Positions 1 through 6,656 of a DNA stretch of 7,062 nt are shown here, one piece after another (positions within the stretch are counted from its first letter, which is position 1; the number at the start of each line of letters is the position of its first letter). The translations under genes were made by a program, and so were the position numbers. Location of the stretch: contig CALFMX010000116.1 of assembly GCA_937902565.1 (NCBI GenBank), forward strand, positions 1 to 7,062. Reading direction: 5' to 3'. The notes below the pieces were generated by a model that had not been told where the DNA came from, did not search any database, and saw only the letters and a list, made by a program, of their open reading frames with translations. The DNA comes from an uncultured Spirochaetales bacterium (GTDB taxonomy: Bacteria > Spirochaetota > Spirochaetia > Sphaerochaetales > Sphaerochaetaceae).

Positions 1-1722
<1,722 letters not shown>

Positions 1723-1806
1723 GCAATCGGGTTAATTTACCACCGATATTTATCTCTTATGTCACAATGAGTTATATTTTTGCAATCTCCCCCTTTGACC
1801 CGATGC

Positions 1807-1835
1807 TTGCACCCATCGGTCCTACAAGGTAAAAT
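1807..1835 (+). promoter_or_regulatory. candidate dnaA promoter next to the start codon
   Basis: TTGCAC (1807-1812, 3 of 6 to consensus), a 17-base spacer and TAAAAT (1830-1835, 5 of 6) stand directly before dnaA. Transcription from here would begin near 1842, the A of the dnaA ATG, giving a leaderless or nearly leaderless mRNA. A better -35 (TTGACC, 1795-1800) has no matching -10 at proper spacing. The weaker pair TTATCT (1750-1755)/TATATT (1773-1778) would give a transcript that includes the AAGG at 1826-1829. The choice between them cannot be made from sequence. Confidence 0.35.
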
Positions 1836-1841
1836 GGCTGC

Positions 1842-3251
1842 ATGAGTGACGGCCAACATAGCTATTATGAGTTCTGGAAAGAGACAGTTTCACGGATCAG
1901 GGCAACCCTGCCCGAGCAGGAGTACCACACCTGGTTCAACCGCTTGAGCTACCTGAGGAGCGAGAAGGGAAAGGTGGTCCTCGGTGGTGCGAGCCAGTTC
2001 ATCCTGGACACCGTCATCTCCCGATACCGCGAGCTGTTGGTCAATACCCTCAGTGAATTGACCGGCGAGGAGATTGCTGTCGAATTCGAGGTCGCCACAC
2101 GTGATAGCCTGGAGATGCAGGAGAGCGATGGTGAGATCAACGAGGCTGCCACCGGCGAGGTGAGCGATGCCAAGCGCGCCATATCCGCACAGAAGAGCGC
2201 GAAGATGCGCGCTGAGAGCAACCTCAACCCCTCCTACGAGTTCTCCTCCTTCGTCATCGGGGACAACAGCGCATTTGCATACAACGCATCCCTGGCCATC
2301 GCCAAGAACCCCGGGGTCAGTTACAACCCCTGCCTCATCTACGGAGGCGTCGGTCTGGGCAAGACCCACCTGCTCAGCTCGATCGGCAACTATATCCTGG
2401 AGAACACCCCGGAGCTGAAGGTCATGTACGTGACCGCAGAGATGTTCACCAATGAGTTCATCGAGTCGATTGGCAGCCAACGCACCCAGCACTTCAAGAA
2501 CAAGTTCCGCAAGGTGGATGTCCTGCTCATCGATGACATCCACTTCCTCCAGGGTAAGGATTCCACCCAGGAGGAGCTCTTCCACACCTTCAACAACCTC
2601 TACGATGCAAAGAAGCAGATGGTCTTCACCTGTGACCGCCCCATCAGCGAGCTCAAGAACATCACCGATCGCCTCTCCTCACGCTTCGAGCGCGGGCTCA
2701 ACGTCGATCTGCAACCACCAAACTACGAGACAAGGATGGCTATCCTGAAGAAGAAGCTCGCCCAGAGGGGTGCCTCGATGAGCGAGGAGATTCTCAACTA
2801 CATCGCCACCAACGTCGTCACCAACGTCCGTGATCTCGAATCATCGCTCACCAAGCTGGTGGCATACAGCGAGCTGCTCGACCAGGAGATCTCCTTCGAC
2901 AAGGCCAAGGAGCTCTTGGGTGTGCTCCCCGCCCACGCGGCGAATGCCAGCCAGACCCTCTCTATCGACACCATCATAAAGGTGGTGGCCCAGTACTTCA
3001 ACATCTCCTCCTTCGATATCAAGGGGAAGAAGAAGAACAAGAGCATCGTCCAGCCGCGCCAGATAGCCATGTACCTTGCCCGTGACATCACCGAATTCTC
3101 CGCAACCGAGATCGGTACCGAGTTCGGCGGGCGGGACCATACCACTGTCATGCACTCCTTCGATCGTGTAGAGGCGCTGATGAAAGCAGACGAGACATAC
3201 GCTAACACAGTGATGAAACTCAAGCGTGATTTGACCACTATCAAGAGCTGA
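1842..3251 (+). CDS. dnaA: Chromosomal replication initiator protein DnaA
   Basis: DnaA is the AAA+ ATPase that binds DnaA boxes, forms a filament and melts the origin. At 469 aa it has the usual length. Domain I spans about 1-85 (YEFWKETVSRIR, EQEYHTWFNRLSY), followed by a polar linker to about 128. The AAA+ core carries Walker A GGVGLGKTH (168-176, K174), Walker B VLLIDD (D231, D232), sensor I FTCDRP (262-267), box VII with R277 and the arginine finger R281, and sensor II R330 in NVRDLE. Domain IV binds DNA through the basic loop KGKKKNKS, R406 in PRQIAMYLAR and the signature GGRDHTTVMHS (429-439). The ATG at 1842 is the first possible start, because an in-frame TAA lies at 1830-1832. The only Shine-Dalgarno-like match, AAGG (1826-1829), is rather far upstream (12 bases between it and the ATG). 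The gene is followed at once by its own target sites in oriC. Confidence 0.98.
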   Translation: MSDGQHSYYEFWKETVSRIRATLPEQEYHTWFNRLSYLRSEKGKVVLGGASQFILDTVISRYRELLVNTLSELTGEEIAVEFEVATRDSLEMQESDGEINEAATGEVSDAKRAISAQKSAKMRAESNLNPSYEFSSFVIGDNSAFAYNASLAIAKNPGVSYNPCLIYGGVGLGKTHLLSSIGNYILENTPELKVMYVTAEMFTNEFIESIGSQRTQHFKNKFRKVDVLLIDDIHFLQGKDSTQEELFHTFNNLYDAKKQMVFTCDRPISELKNITDRLSSRFERGLNVDLQPPNYETRMAILKKKLAQRGASMSEEILNYIATNVVTNVRDLESSLTKLVAYSELLDQEISFDKAKELLGVLPAHAANASQTLSIDTIIKVVAQYFNISSFDIKGKKKNKSIVQPRQIAMYLARDITEFSATEIGTEFGGRDHTTVMHSFDRVEALMKADETYANTVMKLKRDLTTIKS

Positions 3252-3256
3252 CAACC

Positions 3257-3307
3257 TGTGGATACCCTCTTGATAGATTGTGGAAATGTGCCGCTGCTTG
3301 TGGATAG
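3257..3307 (-). promoter_or_regulatory. Three imperfect DnaA boxes, same orientation
   Basis: Against TTATCCACA read on the minus strand, the boxes are GTATCCACA (3265-3257, one mismatch), ATTTCCACA (3287-3279, two mismatches) and CTATCCACA (3307-3299, one mismatch). Start-to-start spacings are 22 and 20 bases, about two helical turns each, so the sites lie on one face of the DNA. They are probably lower-affinity sites filled cooperatively from the perfect boxes to their right. The first box begins six bases after the dnaA stop codon. Confidence 0.75.
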
Positions 3308-3330
3308 AGGGTTTTTCCCTCTGGAAGGAT

Positions 3331-3357
3331 TGTGGATAACTCACTAGGTTATCCACA
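3331..3357. promoter_or_regulatory. Inverted pair of perfect DnaA boxes
   Basis: A perfect minus-strand box (3339-3331, TGTGGATAA as read on plus) faces a perfect plus-strand box (3349-3357, TTATCCACA). Together they form a 10-bp inverted repeat, TGTGGATAAC/GTTATCCACA, around a 7-base centre (TCACTAG). The orientation of the boxes switches here: those to the left point one way and those to the right the other. This is probably the highest-affinity site for DnaA in the origin. Confidence 0.88.
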
Positions 3358-3400
3358 GGATGACAAATATTAATAGGTGGTATTGGAATGAATTATTCGG

Positions 3401-3409
3401 TTATCCACA
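3401..3409 (+). promoter_or_regulatory. Perfect DnaA box next to the trio tract
   Basis: TTATCCACA matches the consensus exactly, 52 bases (about five helical turns) from the previous plus-strand box. It is separated by nine bases (3410-3418) from the trio tract, so it is the box from which a DnaA filament would be guided onto single-stranded DNA. Its position also allows bound DnaA to affect transcription of dnaN. Confidence 0.88.
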
Positions 3410-3418
3410 GAATCCATG

Positions 3419-3439
3419 CTATTATTACTACTATTACTG
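3419..3439 (+). promoter_or_regulatory. DnaA-trio tract, probable unwinding site
   Basis: The plus strand reads CTA TTA TTA CTA CTA TTA CTG. The complementary strand read 3' to 5' is therefore GAT AAT AAT GAT GAT AAT GAC. The first six triplets fit the DnaA-trio pattern 3'-(G/A)A(T/A)-5' exactly. The AT-rich stretch ATTTTTAATAATATA (3440-3454) follows directly. In B. subtilis such a tract beside a DnaA box is where DnaA loads on one strand and the duplex opens. The role here is inferred by analogy. Confidence 0.75.
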
Positions 3440-3465
3440 ATTTTTAATAATATAGGAGCAATAAG

Positions 3466-4572
3466 ATGAAGTTTGTCTGCAGCAAAGAATCCATCCTGAC
3501 TGAAATCATATATGCAATGAGTTTTACCAGCCAGAAGAACGCCCTCTCCATTACCAGCAACGTCTGCCTCCAGGCCAAGGGCTCCACCCTCATGATCAAG
3601 GCGACCGACCTGAGGGTGGGGTTCAGCACTGAAATTCCCGTTGAGGTGCACGAAGAGGGACGAATCCTCGTCTCCTGTACCAAACTTCTGGAAATCCTTC
3701 GCACACTGCCCGAGGTTGATGTTGAGTTCTTCAGCAACAACGGGACCTTTTCCATAAAACCACTTGGGCAGGGCATCGACTTCAAGCTCAGGGCCATCGG
3801 AGCTGATGAATTTCCTGCCCTGGAGCGGGGTGATGACCTCTCCTACTTTTCCATTGAGCAGAAGGCGTTCACCGAGATGATCGACCAGACCCACTTTGCT
3901 GCCGCCGAAGATGATTCACGCCAATTTCTCAATGGAGTCTTTTTGGAGCGGACCAAGAGTGGGATGACGATGGTTGCCACCGATGGCAGGAGGCTGGGTA
4001 TCGTAGAGCGAAGCTTCAGTGACGATATTCCCGAGTTCAGCCCGATCATCCTCCCGACCAAGTTCTTGACCGAGCTGCGCCGTCTCGCCAGTGGCGAGGG
4101 CTCCCTCATGCTCTCGATCACCGACAAGATTCTCTTTGCCACGGTAGCAAACCGGGTCTTCTACACCACCCTCATCAAGGGTGACTACCCCAACTACCGC
4201 CGGGTCATCCCCGAAAGCCAGCGCTACCATGCGACGATGAAGATCAGCGACATGCTCGATGCGCTCAAGCGCGTCTCGCTGTTGGTCGAGAACAAGGCCC
4301 GGCGGATCTACCTGGATATCAGCGAGGCCGGCACGCTCTTGACCAGCGACGAGAATGAGAGCGGGGAGGCGAAGGAGATCATCGCCTGCCAGTATGAGGG
4401 GCCGGAGACGAGAATCAGCCTGAACTACACCTACCTCCTCACACCGCTGAAGGTGATGGACGGGGAGTACTTCACCCTCAACTTCACCGAACCGACCAGG
4501 GCGCTGACGGTGGTTCCCGAAGGGGACCGCGACTACCTGCACCTGATCATGCCGATGCAACAGACCCCCTGA
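3466..4572 (+). CDS. dnaN: DNA polymerase III beta subunit (sliding clamp)
   Basis: DnaN forms the ring-shaped dimer that holds DNA polymerase III and many repair proteins on DNA. At 368 aa it has the family's usual length, three repeated clamp domains. Conserved pieces seen are ADEFPAL (113-119), TDGRRLG (172-178, usually TDSHRL), KGDYPNYRRVIP (238-249) and the C-terminal LIMPMQ (360-365), which matches the usual MPMR end of the protein-binding pocket. Here R is replaced by Q and three extra residues follow. The start is set by AGGAG (3454-3458), seven bases before the ATG. The gene follows oriC and its stop codon overlaps the recF start as TGATG, so dnaN and recF are very probably translated as a coupled pair. 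Confidence 0.97.
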   Translation: MKFVCSKESILTEIIYAMSFTSQKNALSITSNVCLQAKGSTLMIKATDLRVGFSTEIPVEVHEEGRILVSCTKLLEILRTLPEVDVEFFSNNGTFSIKPLGQGIDFKLRAIGADEFPALERGDDLSYFSIEQKAFTEMIDQTHFAAAEDDSRQFLNGVFLERTKSGMTMVATDGRRLGIVERSFSDDIPEFSPIILPTKFLTELRRLASGEGSLMLSITDKILFATVANRVFYTTLIKGDYPNYRRVIPESQRYHATMKISDMLDALKRVSLLVENKARRIYLDISEAGTLLTSDENESGEAKEIIACQYEGPETRISLNYTYLLTPLKVMDGEYFTLNFTEPTRALTVVPEGDRDYLHLIMPMQQTP

Positions 4573-5663
4573 TGAGGTTTGTGCGCCTCTGGAGCAATGG
4601 CTTCAGAAACCTGGAGAGCGGATGGATCGACCTCGATGCAAAGGAGGTCTTCCTCGTTGGCTCCAACGGCCAGGGGAAGACCAACCTCCTCGAGGCGCTC
4701 TACACCCTCTGCTACGGCTCGTCATTCCGTACCAACGCACTCAAGGAGCTCGCTGTCCATGGCGAGCGCTCCTTCAAGCTGGTGGGCATCTACAGCGGTG
4801 ATGATGGGTATGAGCACACCCTTGAGCTTGAGTTCAAGGAGGGCAAGCGGAGCATCAGCCTCGATGGCAAGCTGGTGCGGGACCGCAAGGAACTGATCTA
4901 CAACATCCCCTGCATTGTCTTCAGCCATGATGACATCAGCTTCGTGCGGGGGGAACCGGAGGCGCGGCGCTACTTCTTCGACCAGACGATGAGCATGTAC
5001 AACGGCCTCTTCTTCGATGACCTTCGCCGCTATCGCGCGGTCTTGCGCCAGCGCAACCTCTCGATCAAGGAGGGGAGGTTAGACCTCCTGCCCATCTACG
5101 ACCAGCAGCTTGCCCGCTACGGCATCGCCATCCAGGGGGAGCGGACCCGTACGGTGGCCCGCTTCAATGAGATCTTCCCCGCCCTCTACAAGAAAATCTC
5201 CCAAAGTGACACCGAGGTGGAGATTGTCTACACCCCCTCGTGGCATGCGTGCGCCACTGAGGATGAGGTGGTCTCCCACCTCGCCCAACACCGAGAGCGG
5301 GACCGGATCATGGCGACGACGACCAGCGGTATCCACCGTGACCGCTTCGTCGTCTCATCCAATGGGCAGAGCTTCAGCCAATTTGGCTCCACCGGCCAGC
5401 TCCGCCTCGCCTCCCTGGTCCTCAGGAGTGCACAGATGGCCTTCTACGAGGAGATGGCCGGGAAAAAACCGGTGATCCTGGTCGATGATGTCCTCTTGGA
5501 GCTCGACCACCAGAAGCGGGAGCAGTTCCTCGGTGAGCTGACACCCTACAGCCAGGCGCTCTTCACCTTCCTGCCTGACGAACACTACACCTCATCCTTG
5601 CAGGATGGAGGAGCACTGCTCTATACTGTGTGCGAGGGGAGGTTTGTCCGTGGCCAAGGATAA
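4572..5663 (+). CDS. recF: DNA replication and repair protein RecF
   Basis: RecF is an SMC-like ATPase that, with RecO and RecR, helps load RecA at single-stranded gaps and stalled forks. At 363 aa it has the normal length. Walker A is GSNGQGKTN (30-38, K36), the ABC-type signature is GSTGQLR (272-278), and Walker B is VILVDD (301-306) followed by the D-loop LLELD (308-312). GIHRD (253-257) corresponds to the family's GPHRDD motif. There is no coiled coil long enough for a full SMC protein, as expected. The ATG shares its A with the dnaN stop codon (TGATG), so the start is well supported by coupling. The 3' end overlaps the next gene by 14 bases. Confidence 0.96.
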   Translation: MRFVRLWSNGFRNLESGWIDLDAKEVFLVGSNGQGKTNLLEALYTLCYGSSFRTNALKELAVHGERSFKLVGIYSGDDGYEHTLELEFKEGKRSISLDGKLVRDRKELIYNIPCIVFSHDDISFVRGEPEARRYFFDQTMSMYNGLFFDDLRRYRAVLRQRNLSIKEGRLDLLPIYDQQLARYGIAIQGERTRTVARFNEIFPALYKKISQSDTEVEIVYTPSWHACATEDEVVSHLAQHRERDRIMATTTSGIHRDRFVVSSNGQSFSQFGSTGQLRLASLVLRSAQMAFYEEMAGKKPVILVDDVLLELDHQKREQFLGELTPYSQALFTFLPDEHYTSSLQDGGALLYTVCEGRFVRGQG

Positions 5664-5970
5664 GCGGGAACGGATTTGCAAGGAGGATGAGCCGTTGAAG
5701 GGGAGGGATGTCCTCGCCCTGGTGCTCCGTCGCCTCTCCATCGATCCGGACAATCCCAAGACCGAACTCGGCTTTGCATGGCGGGAGATCGTGGGAGAAC
5801 GCCTCTACCCCCACGTCAAGATTGTCGATATCAAGCTCAATACGTTGGTTTTGAGGGCTGACCACCCCTCCTGGGCACAGTTGGCGCTGATGCAGCAGAG
5901 GCGGATCGTCGCTGAATTGGGGAGGCGGTATCCTACGCTGGGAATCAAGACAATACAGCTGATTACTTGA
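5650..5970 (+). CDS. dciA: DUF721 protein, probable helicase-loading factor DciA
   Basis: This is a 106-aa protein of the DUF721 family, now called DciA, which helps the replicative helicase DnaB onto DNA in bacteria lacking DnaC or DnaI. After a charged N-terminus, the family pattern W-x-x-I-V-G appears as FAWREIVG (42-49). It is followed by LYPHVKI (52-58), the strand [13 protein letters not shown] (63-75) and a helix [14 protein letters not shown] (77-90), as in the KH-like DciA fold. The GTG at 5650 is preferred because GGGGAGG ends seven bases upstream. An upstream ATG at 5605 would add 15 residues unlike the family and lacks a good ribosome binding site. The gene overlaps recF by 14 bases, so it belongs to the dnaN-recF operon. 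The helicase role is inferred from family and context. Confidence 0.85.
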   Translation: MAKDKRERICKEDEPLKGRDVLALVLRRLSIDPDNPKTELGFAWREIVGERLYPHVKIVDIKLNTLVLRADHPSWAQLALMQQRRIVAELGRRYPTLGIKTIQLIT

Positions 5971-5995
5971 CGTTTGGACGGCCACTCTATATACT
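5967..5995 (+). promoter_or_regulatory. rpmH-rnpA-yidC promoter
   Basis: TTGACG (5967-5972, 5 of 6 to consensus), a 17-base spacer and TATACT (5990-5995, 5 of 6) make a strong sigma-70-type promoter. Its -35 overlaps the dciA stop codon. Transcription would start near 6002, giving a leader of about 69 bases before rpmH. A weaker alternative is TTGAAA (6027-6032), 17 bases, TGTAAA (6050-6055), which would start almost at the rpmH ribosome binding site. Confidence 0.6.
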
Positions 5996-6004
5996 CAACC
6001 ACTC

Positions 6005-6019
6005 GGAGGCATTTCCTCC
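6005..6019 (+). other. Small hairpin in the rpmH leader
   Basis: GGAGG, loop CATTT, CCTCC form a perfect 5-bp all-purine/pyrimidine stem at the very start of the predicted rpmH transcript. No T-run follows, so it is not a terminator. A 5' hairpin could stabilise the mRNA or be a site of control. A stem this short can also arise by chance. Confidence 0.35.
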
Positions 6020-6070
6020 ACCTACCTTGAAATTATCCGCGTTAAGCGATGTAAAATTGGAGATTTTCCC

Positions 6071-6238
6071 ATGAGTTACAAAGGAAAGAGAACCTACCAG
6101 CCCAGTAGGGTTAAAAGAAACAGGAAGTTTGGATTCCGCGCCCGGATGTCAACCAAGGGAGGCCAGCTGGTCCTCGCCCGTCGGCGTGCCAAGGGGAGAC
6201 ACAAGCTCTCTGTAAGCGATGAGAAGAAGCCTTACTAA
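6071..6238 (+). CDS. rpmH: 50S ribosomal protein L34
   Basis: L34 is a small, very basic protein of the large ribosomal subunit. The 55-aa product contains the family core KRTYQPS (6-12) and [11 protein letters not shown] (21-31), then LARRRAKGR (35-43). It is about ten residues longer than the usual 44-46, with four extra at the N-terminus (MSYKG before KRTYQ) and a C-terminal tail ending SVSDEKKPY. The start is supported by GGAG (6059-6062), eight bases before the ATG. No nearer ATG precedes KRTYQ. The 3' end overlaps rnpA by 20 bases, in keeping with the conserved rpmH-rnpA pairing in bacteria. Confidence 0.96.
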   Translation: MSYKGKRTYQPSRVKRNRKFGFRARMSTKGGQLVLARRRAKGRHKLSVSDEKKPY

Positions 6239-6569
6239 GAGTGAGATCGTAAAGCGTAAAGGGGATATTGAACACATATTTTCGACCGGCAAACGCTACG
6301 CCGGTCGAAATTTGAAAATGGTAGTAACCCAGAACACCCTTGATTATTCACGAGTAATCGTCATTCCGGTCCGTCATTACGGAAATTCCGTACAACGAAA
6401 CCGGATTAGGCGACAGGTCAAGGAGATTTGGAGAACTGAAAAGCAGGCCATGATCCCCGGCTACGATGTCGCATTTGTAGTGTACCCAGGAAAGAGTACC
6501 GACCATGCTTCCCAACGAAAACAGATAGTGACTCTCTGCCAAAAGGCTGGACTCTATAGCCAGCCTTGA
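6219..6569 (+). CDS. rnpA: Ribonuclease P protein component
   Basis: RnpA is the basic protein that helps the RNase P RNA trim the 5' leader from tRNA precursors. The 116-aa product has the normal length and the conserved order: [14 protein letters not shown] (21-34, compare F-x-x-G-x-x-x-x-x-R in the family), then [18 protein letters not shown] (55-72), which is the RNR signature, then [11 protein letters not shown] (81-91). The ATG lies inside rpmH and has no Shine-Dalgarno sequence at normal distance. Translation is therefore probably coupled to that of rpmH by the 20-base overlap, a way to make less RnpA than L34. Its codons are visibly more AT-rich than those of dnaA, dnaN or recF. Two inverted repeats, one inside the gene and one over its stop, are described separately. 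The RNase P RNA gene is not in the window. Confidence 0.94.
   Translation: MRRSLTKSEIVKRKGDIEHIFSTGKRYAGRNLKMVVTQNTLDYSRVIVIPVRHYGNSVQRNRIRRQVKEIWRTEKQAMIPGYDVAFVVYPGKSTDHASQRKQIVTLCQKAGLYSQP
6280..6310 (+). repeat. Perfect 11-bp inverted repeat inside rnpA
   Basis: TTTCGACCGGC (6280-6290) is the exact complement of GCCGGTCGAAA (6300-6310) across the 9-base loop AAACGCTAC. In RNA this is a strong stem with a GC-rich half next to the loop, about 60 bases into rnpA. TTTG follows, but there is no real T-run, so it resembles only a weak terminator. It could reduce transcription or translation of rnpA and yidC relative to rpmH, or it may be chance within the conserved STGKRYAGR coding stretch. 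Confidence 0.6.
6543..6567 (+). repeat. Hairpin over the rnpA stop codon
   Basis: AAGGCTGG (6543-6550) pairs perfectly with CCAGCCTT (6560-6567) around the 9-base loop ACTCTATAG. The stem covers the last rnpA codons and the first base of its TGA. No T-run follows, so it does not look like an intrinsic terminator. It could protect the upstream mRNA from 3' exonucleases or slow ribosomes leaving rnpA. A stem of this length is expected about once by chance in 7 kb; only its placement is suggestive. Confidence 0.45.
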
Positions 6570-6655
6570 TGCATATATCTGACCTCAATCCCATACTCTT
6601 TTGTCCAGGTCTTTCCTGCTGTACTTCCTCCCACCGATCCAATACCAGGAGCTGA
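6569..6655 (+). CDS. Possible 28-codon ORF filling the rnpA-yidC gap
   Basis: An ATG overlapping the rnpA stop (TGATG) opens a 28-codon frame that ends one base before the yidC ATG (TGA-t-ATG). The peptide contains the Cys-rich run FCPGLSCC (11-18). It has no similarity that I recognise and does not match YidD, whose gene often sits at this place. There is no separate ribosome binding site, so translation would depend on coupling with rnpA. The arrangement fits a coupling peptide that carries ribosomes to yidC, or it is simply an open frame by chance. The evidence for a real gene is weak. Confidence 0.18.
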   Translation: MHISDLNPILFCPGLSCCTSSHRSNTRS

Positions 6656-6656
6656 T

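Larger units (their letters stand above)
3252..3465. other. oriC: Chromosomal origin of replication (oriC), dnaA-dnaN gap
   Basis: The 214 bases between dnaA and dnaN hold six DnaA boxes, four pointing one way and two the other. A DnaA-trio tract and an AT-rich stretch follow, reaching the dnaN ribosome binding site. This is the box/spacer/trio order of the basal unwinding system described in Bacillus subtilis. The position between dnaA and dnaN is a common one for bacterial origins. The gap also holds a 6-bp hairpin (AGAGGG, TTTTT, CCCTCT at 3306-3322) that lacks a trailing T-run. Unwinding would start to the right, next to dnaN. No boxes were seen in the other intergenic gap at 1644-1841, so the origin appears to be single-part. 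Confidence 0.9.

Noticed and set aside
1890..2585. Open frame of 231 codons opposite dnaA
   Set aside because: Same cause: a stop-poor antisense frame to a gene with GC-rich third positions, with no ribosome binding site or recognisable domain.
3306..3322. Reading the oriC hairpin as a dnaA transcription terminator
   Set aside because: The T-run is in the loop, not after the stem, on either strand, so it lacks the form of an intrinsic terminator.
2841..3356. Minus-strand open frame of 171 codons starting in oriC and running into dnaA
   Set aside because: It begins within the DnaA boxes and continues as antisense of dnaA; it shows no protein family features.
3916..4560. Open frame of 214 codons opposite dnaN
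   Set aside because: Antisense shadow of dnaN. dnaN itself is unmistakable by motif, and this frame has no recognisable domain.
5074..5088. GGAGGT-TAG-ACCTCC hairpin inside recF
   Set aside because: A 6-bp stem is expected several times by chance in 7 kb; it is inside coding sequence with no T-run and no meaningful position.
5605..5649. Upstream ATG start for the DUF721 gene
   Set aside because: It would add 15 residues translated from recF DNA (MEEHCSILCARGG...) that do not resemble the family. It has no well-spaced ribosome binding site, while GGGGAGG stands seven bases before the GTG at 5650.
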